Source of the DNA: Dialister micraerophilus DSM 19965
Lineage (GTDB): Bacteria > Bacillota > Negativicutes > Veillonellales > Dialisteraceae
NCBI RefSeq assembly: GCF_000194985.1
Contig: NZ_GL878519.1
Location: 555,826 to 619,825 of the forward strand
Reading direction: 5' to 3'
Length of the DNA: 64,000 nt
How positions within the stretch are numbered: position 1 is the stretch's first letter; every line of letters starts with the position of its first letter. Under the pieces are notes generated by a model, which saw only the letters and a program-made list of their open reading frames with translations, ran no database searches and was not told the origin of the DNA. A program made the translations under genes and the position numbers. Shown piece by piece: positions 1 through 8,297 of the stretch.

Positions 1-979
1 AAAGGCTCGTAACTATAAAGAACGGTCGCAAAGGTATACGTACCAAACCTTTACGGATTACAGCAAATATAATCAAAAGCAGAATACATCCCGTACCGAA
101 TCCGAACCAAATCATTTCGGTATCTCCGCTCGAGTTGTTGAACAGTGCCTGATAGAACAGAATTACTTCGGCACCTTCACGATACACTGCAAGGAATGCT
201 GCAATACCCAATGCTCTTGCGTGTTTGGAAGTTATACTGTGATTAATCATATTTTCAATGTATTTCTTCCATTCTCTCGCTTCGGATTTTCCGCTCATCC
301 ATATACTTACGGACAAGAGTACGCATACGGCCACGAGTCCCGTTATACCTTCGATAAGTTCCTGATTTGCTCCTGCGGCAAACTTATCCATAAGTTCCGA
401 GAATATATAGGCGGTTATAAAACTTGCAACCACAGCACCTATGGAATAATTATATACCATTCCCATGTACTTCGTATTTCCGGATTTCTGAAGGTAGGCG
501 ATAATTGCGACAAGCATCAAAATCGCTTCCATACCTTCACGTAAAAGCAGAAGTAATGACGTAAAGAACGATGCCCAACGTCCTCCTGCGACATTTTTGT
601 TTTCAAGAGTGATCACATCGGATTTAATCATTGTGAGCAAAGTTTCGGCTTCACTCTTTACCGATGCTTCACCTTGGTCTTCTCTTATAGCTTTTTTCAA
701 TTTTGAAAATTGATATTCGGTCAAATTCGCATTTTTTGATGCAATTGTGGAACGTATCGCTTTTTCAAGTCCGTCTTTTTCATATACTCCGTAGTAAGTG
801 TCGTTGACGGTTTTTTTCGAACCTTCAAGGTCACCCGATGCATATTGCTCTACGGAAGTGTGTATCATACTGTCTATATGATCATATATTTGTTCCCAAT
901 CTTGAGATGCTCTTGACGAGAAAGGCACTAAAACCAATGATGTCGCAAAAATTACGGCAAACAATATTTTCTTTATCAA
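1..979 (-). CDS. FTR1-family iron permease (3' end cut by window edge)
   Basis: Partial gene running off the left edge, so the C-terminus is missing. Translation gives a signal peptide (MIKKILFAVIFATSLVLVPF, then SSRAS), a soluble N-terminal region of about 110 residues, and then membrane segments. Two copies of the REGxE iron-binding motif of the FTR1/EfeU family are visible: LREGMEAIL and YREGAEVIL. The family moves iron through the cytoplasmic membrane. I place the start at a TTG at 979, because AAAGGA lies 8 bases upstream and the peptide then begins like a normal signal sequence; ATG codons at 997 and 988 are in frame but have worse spacing. It is the last visible gene of the apbE-exbBD-tonB operon, which fits iron acquisition. 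Its first codons and ribosome site are duplicated 779 bp upstream in the transcript. Confidence 0.85.
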   Translation of the reverse strand, partial: MIKKILFAVIFATSLVLVPFSSRASQDWEQIYDHIDSMIHTSVEQYASGDLEGSKKTVNDTYYGVYEKDGLEKAIRSTIASKNANLTEYQFSKLKKAIREDQGEASVKSEAETLLTMIKSDVITLENKNVAGGRWASFFTSLLLLLREGMEAILMLVAIIAYLQKSGNTKYMGMVYNYSIGAVVASFITAYIFSELMDKFAAGANQELIEGITGLVAVCVLLSVSIWMSGKSEAREWKKYIENMINHSITSKHARALGIAAFLAVYREGAEVILFYQALFNNSSGDTEMIWFGFGTGCILLLIIFAVIRKGLVRIPLRPFFIVTSL

Positions 980-980
980 G

Positions 981-1123
981 TCGCACATCCTTTCCATATT
1001 TAATCGGAGTATTTACGTTCATTTATTTGCCTTGCTATATTCGGTCTGTTAAATGAAATTGAAATAACTCTCGTAACTTCCATAGGCTCACCGTTTTCAT
1101 CAAGTGCCGGCTTGAATCTCCAT
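981..1123. repeat. Direct repeat copy A (tonB end / ftr1 start junction)
   Basis: The sequence here is repeated at 1760-1902, 779 bp away. The first 87 bases (981-1067 against 1760-1846) are identical, and the rest differs at only a few positions. The repeat carries the last ~40 codons of a TonB_C domain, the stop, the ribosome site, and the first codons of a signal peptide. Confidence 0.9.
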
Positions 1124-1758
1124 CGCATTAACGTATTTTTCAATAAATAATCCGATATTTCATTCCCTGAACTTTTTACAATATCAACATGTAAAACCGA
1201 ACCTGCGGAATCTATATAAAGCACAAAATCAACAACTTTGAAATCCACCGATAAATCTTCATTAATAATTTTTTCTATCAAAAAATCACTCAATACATTA
1301 TCTTTTACATTCAATAAAATCGGCGATCTTCCTTTCCGGTACTCTTCCATTTTCTCTTCGAAAATTATTTTATCAGACTTCGAAGTTTCTTTATGTTTTT
1401 TTATTCCGTTAAAAGGAAAGGAAATCATCTTTACACATTCCATGGGTTTACCGTTTTCATCAAGTGCCGGCTTGAACTTCCATTTTCTTGCCGAAAGTTC
1501 AGTAATAGTGTCATAAGATTTATTACCGGAACTCCTTATGATTTCTGTCTTATATACATTACCGTCTTTACCTATGTATGCGGCAACAATAATAGTTCCA
1601 TTATAAGGAATCAAATCTTTCGGCGGGAAGAAATATGAAATCGTTATCGGAGGTTCACCCATTTGAGGTTTCTTATGAGCTTCAGATGCACGAGCGGAAA
1701 AAGGAAGCATAAGCAAAGACAATATGAAACATACTGTAAACAATAATTTCTTTATCAC
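1000..1758 (-). CDS. Secreted protein with two TonB C-terminal-like domains (chimeric duplicate)
   Basis: About 252 residues from a GTG at 1758 (AAAGGA 7-8 bases upstream); an ATG at 1776 is the longest alternative. A signal peptide (IKKLLFTVCFILSLLMLPFS) is followed by two TonB_C-type domains, roughly residues 30-120 and 170-252, each with the block W+FKPALDENGxPME. Unlike a true TonB there is no uncleaved N-terminal anchor that would pair with ExbB/ExbD and no long linker. The first residues copy the start of the FTR1 permease and the last 40 or so copy the end of the TonB just upstream (ending NIARQINERKYSD in both). It therefore looks like a fusion made by tandem duplication. It would be a periplasmic protein; its role is unknown. 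It may bind TonB-box peptides or the receptor side of TonB (inference). Confidence 0.85.
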   Translation of the reverse strand: MIKKLLFTVCFILSLLMLPFSARASEAHKKPQMGEPPITISYFFPPKDLIPYNGTIIVAAYIGKDGNVYKTEIIRSSGNKSYDTITELSARKWKFKPALDENGKPMECVKMISFPFNGIKKHKETSKSDKIIFEEKMEEYRKGRSPILLNVKDNVLSDFLIEKIINEDLSVDFKVVDFVLYIDSAGSVLHVDIVKSSGNEISDYLLKNTLMRWRFKPALDENGEPMEVTRVISISFNRPNIARQINERKYSD

Positions 1759-1759
1759 A

Positions 1760-1902
1760 TCGCACATCCTTTCCATATTTAATCGGAGTATTTACGTTCA
1801 TTTATTTGCCTTGCTATATTCGGTCTGTTAAATGAAATTGAAATAATTCTGGTAACTTCCATAGGCTCACCGTTTTCATCAAGTGCAGGCTTGAATCTCC
1901 AT
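1760..1902. repeat. Direct repeat copy B (tonB end / chimeric gene start junction)
   Basis: Partner of the repeat at 981-1123. It covers the 3' end of tonB, the stop at 1779-1781, and the ribosome site and first codons of the chimeric TonB_C gene. Homology ends inside the TonB_C domain, where the two genes become clearly divergent. Confidence 0.9.
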
Positions 1903-2624
1903 TTTCTTGCCGCAGACATTGCTATTTCATCATAACTGCGTTTACCTGATGTAACTGCAATACTCGTTTTGTGAATCAATCCGTCCTTGCCGATTGTCGC
2001 AGATACACGTATACGTCCCTTGAAAGGAATAAGATTGTTCGGCGGATAAAAATCTTCTATAAGTTTCGGAGGTGTACCTATTTGAGGTTTTCCGCCTCCA
2101 CGACCGTTTCCGCCGCTGCCGCCTCCTTCAGTGCCTTTTCCTATAATAATTAAACTTGAAACTTTCTTTGTCGAGTCTTTTTTTGCTTGTTTTACCTGCT
2201 CTTCAAGCTGAGCGATTGCATCGGCTTCGTTATCTGCAATAATAGGACTTGTTTCAGTATCTTCGGCATTCTCTTCGGACGAATCCAATACTTCGTCATC
2301 GGACTCGTCATAATTCATGACGTCACCCGCATTGTCTTCTGAAGTAGTGCTTTCACCTATTTCCTTGTTTATGGCTTTATCATCCTCATTTTGAGGTGCG
2401 CCGACTCCCGTTCCGTCGCCTTCGCCGGTACCTTCACCTTCACCGTTTCCCCATCCGGGGCCTTCATATCCTGTCGGAAGATCTTCAAGCATTATTGCGT
2501 CATCCGAAACTTTGGCAGATGAAAAATCCAAAAGCGGTACGACAAATGTCAGAACCGACCACAATATGAAATGCACAATGAGCGAAACTACAAAGCATAA
2601 TCGCCAATTTGCCGAATACTTCAT
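1779..2624 (-). CDS. tonB: TonB energy-transducing protein
   Basis: 281 residues. One N-terminal membrane anchor (about residues 9-32), then a linker that is Gly/Glu/Asp rich (GWGNGEGEGTGEGDGTG and acidic stretches) instead of the Pro-rich linker of E. coli TonB, then a TonB C-terminal domain at about 185-270 with GKDGLIHKTSI and RKWRFKPALDENG. With ExbB and ExbD it passes proton-motive energy to outer-membrane receptors, so it implies a diderm cell. The start ATG overlaps the exbD stop by 4 bases, so translation is coupled. No TonB-dependent receptor gene is visible in the window; it may lie beyond the left edge or elsewhere. Confidence 0.9.
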   Translation of the reverse strand: MKYSANWRLCFVVSLIVHFILWSVLTFVVPLLDFSSAKVSDDAIMLEDLPTGYEGPGWGNGEGEGTGEGDGTGVGAPQNEDDKAINKEIGESTTSEDNAGDVMNYDESDDEVLDSSEENAEDTETSPIIADNEADAIAQLEEQVKQAKKDSTKKVSSLIIIGKGTEGGGSGGNGRGGGKPQIGTPPKLIEDFYPPNNLIPFKGRIRVSATIGKDGLIHKTSIAVTSGKRSYDEIAMSAARKWRFKPALDENGEPMEVTRIISISFNRPNIARQINERKYSD

Positions 2625-3043
2625 TTCTTATCAGCCTTCACTTCCGTTGCGAGTGAAATATGCTTGGCACCCGATTGCTTCAAAGCATCAAGCACTTTCG
2701 TCACATCATCATAGTTCGTACTCTTGTCGGCACGAAGTACAAATACAACTTCAGGATTTTCGGAAATATTTTTCTTCATACGTTGAACCACATCTTGGGA
2801 CGGAGAGGTATCTTTATCATAATAAACTTCTCCGTTGTCCAGTACCGTTACGGGAATAACCTCGGGTTTCGTTTCACGTTTCGATGCGGACGCTTGAGGC
2901 AAATTTACCGACATTGTATTAAGTTCGGTCATATACATTGTCGCCATCATGAAGAACACGAGAAGAAAAAGCATAATATCTATCATCGGAACGATAATTA
3001 TCGACGGTTCTTTCACTTTGTGAAAATTACGTTTACCAAACAT
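2621..3043 (-). CDS. exbD: ExbD/TolR biopolymer transport protein
   Basis: 140 residues: a short cytoplasmic N-terminus, one membrane helix at about 17-40 (IVPMIDIMLFLLVFFMMATM) containing the conserved membrane Asp of the family (PMIDIML), and a periplasmic domain with the expected VLRADKSTNYDDVTKVLDAL segment. It forms the proton-driven motor with ExbB and TonB. It sits two bases after exbB and overlaps tonB by 4 bases, so the three are one translational unit. Confidence 0.93.
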   Translation of the reverse strand: MFGKRNFHKVKEPSIIIVPMIDIMLFLLVFFMMATMYMTELNTMSVNLPQASASKRETKPEVIPVTVLDNGEVYYDKDTSPSQDVVQRMKKNISENPEVVFVLRADKSTNYDDVTKVLDALKQSGAKHISLATEVKADKK

Positions 3044-3045
3044 GA

Positions 3046-3651
3046 TTAACCTCTCTTTCTTACTTCAGAAAGAAGAACGGCTCCTGTTTTTTCCATTATC
3101 GTAAGTGCATTATCCATGCGTGAAGCAAAATACGTGTGAACTGCAAGTGAAAAAACGGCAACGATCAATCCGAAAGCCGTAGCTGTAAGCGCTTCACCTA
3201 TACCTCCGGTAATCGCCATAGGCTGTCCGGCTTGCAAATTGAAAATCTGAAATGAATTTATCATACCAAAAATGGTACCCAAAAGTCCGAGCAAAGGTGA
3301 AAGTGTGACAATTGCGGAAAGATAATTCAAGCCTCTTCTGAACTGTGCCGCCAAAGCGGTATATGTACGATCCAAAGCAAGTTCCGCATCATATCCGTTC
3401 AAAACCGCTTTTGCGGTTTCATTCACCATAATAACCGCCACATTGTTGTATATAAGTGAACTTTGCATAATTTCTTCCCAAGATTTGCCGGAAAGAATTT
3501 TCTCCAAATTGTCGGTATAAGGTACAATACCTTTCAAAGCTTTTCTATAAAACATAAAACGTTCCGCCAAAATCGCTATCGTGCATATAGATGCAAGAAG
3601 CAACAAGTACATGACGAAACCGCCTTTTTGAAATAATTCTATAATTTCCAC
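3046..3651 (-). CDS. exbB: ExbB/TolQ/MotA proton channel protein
   Basis: 201 residues with three membrane helices: residues ~12-30, and the paired helices ~105-130 and ~148-172 typical of MotA/TolQ/ExbB. The GLLGTIFGMINSF and GGIGEALTATAFGLIVAV blocks are family hallmarks. It starts with GTG at 3651 behind an AGGGG ribosome site. It lies 14 bases after apbE and 2 bases before exbD. It is the channel part of the TonB energising complex in the cytoplasmic membrane. Confidence 0.93.
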   Translation of the reverse strand: MEIIELFQKGGFVMYLLLLASICTIAILAERFMFYRKALKGIVPYTDNLEKILSGKSWEEIMQSSLIYNNVAVIMVNETAKAVLNGYDAELALDRTYTALAAQFRRGLNYLSAIVTLSPLLGLLGTIFGMINSFQIFNLQAGQPMAITGGIGEALTATAFGLIVAVFSLAVHTYFASRMDNALTIMEKTGAVLLSEVRKRG

Positions 3652-3665
3652 TTACTACACCCCTT

Positions 3666-4610
3666 TTATAAATCAAGTAATATTTTTTCCGAATTATCGG
3701 AAATCACATTACAGTAATCATACAGATTTTTCGTAACAAAAACTTCAAACTTGTCAGTTATCAAAATCGCTTCCATACCCTTGCATTTTTTAAGCATTCT
3801 TTTTGAAAAGTCCAATCCTCCGGCAAGCAGCGCAGAAGATGTCAAGGGAAAATCGCAAATTCCGTCATATACCAATGTCGCACTTAAAAGCGGCACTCTT
3901 TTTTCATTGTTTACTGAAAAAATATGACTCTGAAATAAATCGTCCTTCTTTATAAAACGTCTGTAATCTCCGGAAGTTTCGACCGTATTCCAAGATGCAA
4001 GGACAACGGAAGCAATCAAATTATTTCTTCTGCGAGGATGTTGTATACCGATACGCCAATCACTTCCGTCCGGTTTTTTCCCTACGGTAGAAATATCGCC
4101 TCCGCAATCAATTATAATTCCTTCAAGCTTCTTTTTTCTGCAGAAATTTGCAGCTTGATGAATTGCATATTCTTTTGCAATACCGCCCAAATCAAGCGAC
4201 ATGCCTTTATTCTCAAGAAATACGGAATTTCCGTCAATCAGTATATTGCGATAATCTACAAGGCTCCATGCCTTTTGTATTTCTTTTTCGGTCGGAACAT
4301 ATTCACTTTCACTTCCTATATTCCACAATGATGACATTGCACCGATTGAAGGATCGAAAACTCCGTTTGTAAATTCTGCAACTTGCATGGATTTTTTTAT
4401 AATTTTCATGCAAGTTTGTGAAACTTTTACGGAGCAGATTCCGGAATTTTCATTTATTCGTGAAATTTCGCTTTCTTTCAAAAATCTGCTGCACACAGAT
4501 TCAATATCTCCGAAAATTTTTCGTATGTGCAACGATACATCGCAAGGGATTTCATTTTCGGATCTTACTTGCAAAAATGTCCCCATCGCTTCACCGGATT
4601 CTACATGCAA
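3666..4610 (-). CDS. apbE: ApbE family FAD:protein FMN transferase
   Basis: 314 residues starting with TTG at 4610, 5 bases after GGGAGG. The ApbE core is clear: EAMGTFLQV at the N-terminus, SLDLGGIAKEYAIHQA, the IIIDCGGDISTVG block, and WRIGIQHPR. The family attaches FMN covalently to Thr/Ser of flavoproteins, usually outside the cytoplasmic membrane. Oddly, no signal peptide or lipobox is visible, so this copy is either cytoplasmic or truncated at the N-terminus. First gene of the exbBD-tonB-ftr1 operon and directly downstream of the Fur-box promoter, which suggests a flavin-linked step in iron reduction or uptake (inference). Confidence 0.88.
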   Translation of the reverse strand: MHVESGEAMGTFLQVRSENEIPCDVSLHIRKIFGDIESVCSRFLKESEISRINENSGICSVKVSQTCMKIIKKSMQVAEFTNGVFDPSIGAMSSLWNIGSESEYVPTEKEIQKAWSLVDYRNILIDGNSVFLENKGMSLDLGGIAKEYAIHQAANFCRKKKLEGIIIDCGGDISTVGKKPDGSDWRIGIQHPRRRNNLIASVVLASWNTVETSGDYRRFIKKDDLFQSHIFSVNNEKRVPLLSATLVYDGICDFPLTSSALLAGGLDFSKRMLKKCKGMEAILITDKFEVFVTKNLYDYCNVISDNSEKILLDL

Positions 4611-4703
4611 TATTGCCTCCCGAAAATAATTGTCCTTTTATCTATCCGATTTTTGATAATATTCTGATAATATTTTTATAAAACTAAAATATGTGCTTTA
4701 GTT

Positions 4704-4755
4704 ATTTTACAAAACAAAAAAAACATGTCAATAATGATTATCATTTAGATTATCA
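4704..4755 (-). promoter_or_regulatory. apbE operon promoter overlapped by a Fur-box-like palindrome
   Basis: On the minus strand a -35 TTGACA (4731-4726) and a -10 TAAAAT (4709-4704) are 16 bases apart. Upstream and overlapping the -35 lies AATAATGATTATCATTTAG (4730-4748), matching 14 of 19 positions of the Fur consensus, followed by another GATTATC half at 4748-4754. Occupation by Fur-iron would block this promoter. The same palindrome could also act on the plus-strand yigZ start at 4814. Confidence 0.75.
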
Positions 4756-4813
4756 ATTACGAAAATTGTTTAATAATTCAAGTATGTTAGAATAAAAAAG
4801 AAAGGAGTTTCAT

Positions 4814-5446
4814 ATGCTTACAGCTTACGAGTCTATCGAAAAACTTACAAAGCAAAATACCGAAATAAAAAAATCTTTATTCATTGCACAAATCGCTCCC
4901 GTAAACAGTGAAAAGGAAGCGCAAGATTTCATACTTTCAGTTAAAAAAAATATGCGTGACGCCACTCACAATTGTTCGGCTTATCGTATCGGGATAAAAC
5001 AAATTGCGGAACGTTCAAGCGATGACGGTGAACCTCAAGGTACCGCCGGCCATCCGATGCTTCACGTTTTACAGACAAATAATCTTACAAATGTGGTTGC
5101 AACCGTCACAAGGTATTTCGGAGGAATAAAACTCGGTGCCGGAGGATTGACACGTGCTTACTCATCTTCACTTGCAAATGCACTCAACGACTCGAAAATT
5201 ATACGATTTACTCCGCATCAAAAAATTATTCTTACCGTAAACTACACTTTTGTCGGTGCGTTTGAAAATTACATAAAAGATACGGACATTATAGTCACCG
5301 ACAGACTGTTTACAGATAAAGTGAAAATTTCTATGTTGTGTTTGACGGAAAATTCGGATAAACATATTGAATTTTTTACAAATATGACAAGCGGAACCGC
5401 AATTATCGAAACTCCAAACGAAGAATACGTAAAGCTTCCGTTATAA
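4814..5446 (+). CDS. yigZ: YigZ/IMPACT (UPF0029) family protein
   Basis: 210 residues from an ATG behind GAAAGGAG. The N-terminal UPF0029 domain is clear: KKSLFIAQIAPV, the ATHNCSAYRIG block, SSDDGEPQGTAGHPML, and the YFGGIKLGAGGLTRAYSS signature. A C-terminal DUF1949-like ferredoxin fold follows. Function is not settled in bacteria; eukaryotic IMPACT acts on Gcn2 regulation. It is a lone plus-strand gene facing the ALDH gene, with a shared terminator at 5480-5535. Confidence 0.92.
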   Translation: MLTAYESIEKLTKQNTEIKKSLFIAQIAPVNSEKEAQDFILSVKKNMRDATHNCSAYRIGIKQIAERSSDDGEPQGTAGHPMLHVLQTNNLTNVVATVTRYFGGIKLGAGGLTRAYSSSLANALNDSKIIRFTPHQKIILTVNYTFVGAFENYIKDTDIIVTDRLFTDKVKISMLCLTENSDKHIEFFTNMTSGTAIIETPNEEYVKLPL

Positions 5447-5479
5447 TGTTTCCTTTCACAATATTAAATAGACAAATAA

Positions 5480-5535
5480 AAAAGACCGGATGAATTTAAG
5501 GGGGATTACCTGAAATTCAATCCGATCTTTTTTTA
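5480..5535. terminator. Bidirectional terminator between yigZ and ALDH
   Basis: Inverted repeat AAAGACCGGATGAATTT / AAATTCAATCCGATCTTT with runs of A on the left and T on the right. It works for either converging gene. Confidence 0.85.
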
Positions 5536-5540
5536 TTTAA

Positions 5541-7028
5541 TTACTTTACATTGTAAAGTCCTTTTGTTCCTTCTTTGAGGTTTATAATAACGCTCTTTGT
5601 CTGTGAGTATGCACTCATAATCATCTTGTGTGTTTCACGACCTATTCCCGAACGCTTGTATCCGCCGAACGGTGCACCTGCCGGAATGTCGTTGTATGTA
5701 TTTACCCATACACGTCCTGTGTGTACTCCACGAGATACTTTCATTGCAGTTTGCAAGTTGGTTGTAAATACTCCGCCGCCCAAGCCGTAGTCGCTGTCAT
5801 TTGCAAGTGCTATAACTTCATCTACAGTCTTGAACTTCTGTACAACTACTACCGGTCCAAATATTTCTTCCTGACATACACGTTCGCTGTTGCTTGATGC
5901 CGTCAAAATTGTCGGACGAACGAAGTAACCTTTGTCACATCCGTTTTCCATGTATCTTTCTCCACCGGTGATAAGCTTGCAGCCTTCTTCAACTCCGACT
6001 TTTACGTAGTCCAGAACTTTCTGCATTTGCCTTTCATATATAGCCGAACCCATTTCGGTACTCATATCGAGCGGACTTCCGATTTTTACTTTTTCAAATG
6101 CCGTCTTCAAGCGGGCAAGAAATTCGTCATAAATACCTTCCTGAACGAATACACGGGATCCTGCACAACATACCTGTCCCTGATTGAAGAGTATACCGAT
6201 TTGTACACCTTCAACAGCCTGATCTATATCGCAGTCATCGAAAACCATGTTTGCAGATTTTCCGCCGAGTTCCAATGTTGCAGGAATAAGTTTGTCGCAA
6301 GCTGCTTTGTATACCTTGTAACCTACCTGAGTAGATCCTGTAAATGCGAGCTTGTCAAATCCGTCATGTTCCAAAATCCACTGTCCGGACTTGTTGCCTG
6401 CACCTGTAATTACATTCAATACACCCTTCGGAAGTACGTCTTTAATCAAACGTACAAGTTCGAGAAGTGACAGTGATGTGTGTGAGGACGGTTTCAAAAC
6501 TACCGTATTTCCTGCCGCCAATGCCGGAGCAAGTTTCCATGCCGCCATAAGGAAGGGGAAGTTCCACGGAATAATCTGACCTACAACACCGATTGGTTCC
6601 TTTAATACAAGTGACATTGTATTGTCATCAAGCATTGTTGCAGTTCCTTCTTCTGCACGTATAACTCCTGCAAAGTAACGGAAGTGATCTGCACTCATCG
6701 GTATATCTACCGTACTTGTTTCTCTGATCGGCTTACCGTTGTCCAAAGTTTCAACCATTGCGAGATGCTTTGCGTTAGCATCGATAATATCTGCAATCTT
6801 GAGTAATAAATTCTGTCTTTCAATCGGAGATGTCTTTGACCATGAAGGTAATGCCTTGTGTGCTGCAGCTACCGCAAGATCCACGTCTTCCTTGGTAGCT
6901 TCGGCAATTTCCGCAAGCATTTCTCCCGTAGCCGGACTGTATGACTTGAACAATCCGCCGTCAGAAGCATCTTTCCATTCACCGTCAATAAACAAACCGT
7001 ACTGTTTCTGAAGATTTACCTTTTCCAT
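5541..7028 (-). CDS. NAD(P)-dependent aldehyde dehydrogenase
   Basis: 495 residues from ATG 7028 (AAAGGA 8 bases upstream); a longer in-frame start at 7088 has no ribosome site. Full-length ALDH superfamily protein: Rossmann region PWNFPFLMAAWKLAPALAAG, GFDKLAFTGSTQVG, catalytic Glu in LELGGKSANM, catalytic Cys in FNQGQVCCAGSR, and EEIFGPVV near the C-terminus. It oxidises an aldehyde to the acid; the substrate cannot be read from sequence, though the overall look is of the betaine/acetaldehyde-type group. Stands alone, with terminators on both sides. Confidence 0.9.
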   Translation of the reverse strand: MEKVNLQKQYGLFIDGEWKDASDGGLFKSYSPATGEMLAEIAEATKEDVDLAVAAAHKALPSWSKTSPIERQNLLLKIADIIDANAKHLAMVETLDNGKPIRETSTVDIPMSADHFRYFAGVIRAEEGTATMLDDNTMSLVLKEPIGVVGQIIPWNFPFLMAAWKLAPALAAGNTVVLKPSSHTSLSLLELVRLIKDVLPKGVLNVITGAGNKSGQWILEHDGFDKLAFTGSTQVGYKVYKAACDKLIPATLELGGKSANMVFDDCDIDQAVEGVQIGILFNQGQVCCAGSRVFVQEGIYDEFLARLKTAFEKVKIGSPLDMSTEMGSAIYERQMQKVLDYVKVGVEEGCKLITGGERYMENGCDKGYFVRPTILTASSNSERVCQEEIFGPVVVVQKFKTVDEVIALANDSDYGLGGGVFTTNLQTAMKVSRGVHTGRVWVNTYNDIPAGAPFGGYKRSGIGRETHKMIMSAYSQTKSVIINLKEGTKGLYNVK

Positions 7029-7374
7029 TGTATTCATCCTTTCAGAAAATATATTAAAAATAAAATTAAAATTTAACAAATAAACCAAAATCGCTTAACA
7101 TTTTGAAGCAAACAAAGTATAGCATAAATAATTTCAATATTCAAGTATCTTGATATACTTTTTTTTTATTACTTTTTGTAATAGTATATTTAAATTACTA
7201 TTTTTTTCTTAAAACTTTTATTTTTCTTATATAGCATTAAAAAACAAAGATTTTTATCTATTCTGGTTATATTAAATATAATTATTTTGGAACTATTAAT
7301 AATATCAGACAGGAGTTATTATAAATATGCAATCGTTATTTAATGTGAATTATATAAATCTGCGGAGGTTTATT
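7029..7374. other. Gene-free AT-rich region between ALDH and pdxS
   Basis: Divergent promoter region of about 345 bp, very AT rich, with several A/T runs. A GGAGG site for pdxS lies at 7364-7368. I see no gene for a MocR/PdxR regulator, no clear operator and no pdxT. Confidence 0.6.
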
Positions 7375-8220
7375 ATGGAAAACGTTACAAAAAAATTTAT
7401 TGGCGGAGTAATAATGGATGTTACTTCTCCGGAACAAGCTAAAATTGCTGAAGAAGCTGGCGCTGTTGCTGTAATGGCATTGGAAAGAGTTCCAGCGGAT
7501 ATTCGTAAAGCAGGCGGCGTTTCACGTATGAGTGATCCTAAAATTATCAAGGACATTATGAAAGCGGTAAAAATTCCGGTTATGGCAAAATGTCGTATAG
7601 GTCACATCGTTGAAGCAAGAGTACTTGAAGCTATCGGAATTGATTTCATTGATGAATCTGAAGTACTCTCTCCAGCCGACAACAACAACCATGTTGATAA
7701 AACAAAATTTAAAACACCATTCGTTTGCGGTGCAAGAAACTTAGGTGAAGCTTTAAGACGTATTCAAGAAGGTGCAAAAATGATACGTACTAAAGGTGAA
7801 GCTGGAACTGGTGACGTTGTGCAAGCTGTTAAGCATATGCGCACTATTCAAGAAGAAATGCGTCATGTAGCATCTCTTCGTGAAGATGAACTTTACACAG
7901 TTGCAAAGGAATATGCAGTTTCTTATGAACTTATAAAATACGTACACGATAACGGTAAATTGCCAGTAGCAAACTTCTCTGCCGGTGGTGTTGCAACTCC
8001 AGCAGATGCTGCTTTAATGGTTGAACTTGGTGCAGATGGAGTATTCGTTGGCAGCGGTATTTTTAAGTCCGGTGATCCAGAAAAACGTGCAAAAGCTATC
8101 GTTCAAGCAGTAAAACATCATGATAATCCAAAAGTAATTGCTAAAGTAAGTGAAAACTTAGGTGAAGCAATGGTAGGCATAAATGAAGATGAAATTGAAA
8201 TAATCATGAGTTCTCGTTAA
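7375..8220 (+). CDS. pdxS: Pyridoxal 5'-phosphate synthase subunit PdxS
   Basis: 281 residues from ATG 7375, six bases after GGAGG; an in-frame ATG at 7327 is not preceded by a site. PdxS makes PLP from ribose-5-phosphate, glyceraldehyde-3-phosphate and ammonia. The family blocks are present: [39 protein letters not shown], the lysine in [10 protein letters not shown], the second lysine in [12 protein letters not shown], and [22 protein letters not shown] and [12 protein letters not shown] segments. It is slightly short at the N-terminus (usual length ~290). The usual partner pdxT (glutaminase) is not next to it. Frequent CCA and GCT codons differ from neighbours that favour CCG/CCT. Confidence 0.95.
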   Translation: MENVTKKFIGGVIMDVTSPEQAKIAEEAGAVAVMALERVPADIRKAGGVSRMSDPKIIKDIMKAVKIPVMAKCRIGHIVEARVLEAIGIDFIDESEVLSPADNNNHVDKTKFKTPFVCGARNLGEALRRIQEGAKMIRTKGEAGTGDVVQAVKHMRTIQEEMRHVASLREDELYTVAKEYAVSYELIKYVHDNGKLPVANFSAGGVATPADAALMVELGADGVFVGSGIFKSGDPEKRAKAIVQAVKHHDNPKVIAKVSENLGEAMVGINEDEIEIIMSSR

Positions 8221-8246
8221 TCGTACTCATGACCTCCAACACAAAA

Positions 8247-8276
8247 GAAGTCTCTAAAAAATAGAGACTTCTTTTT
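8247..8276. terminator. Terminator between pdxS and SDR
   Basis: AAGTCTCTAAAAAATAGAGACTTC stem followed by TTTTTATTT; symmetric enough to serve both converging genes. Confidence 0.85.
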
Positions 8277-8297
8277 ATTTCGTTAATTTTATTTATT

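Noticed and set aside
221..544. 107-codon plus-strand frame
   Set aside because: It lies antisense to the FTR1 permease, whose REGxE motifs and signal peptide are on the other strand.
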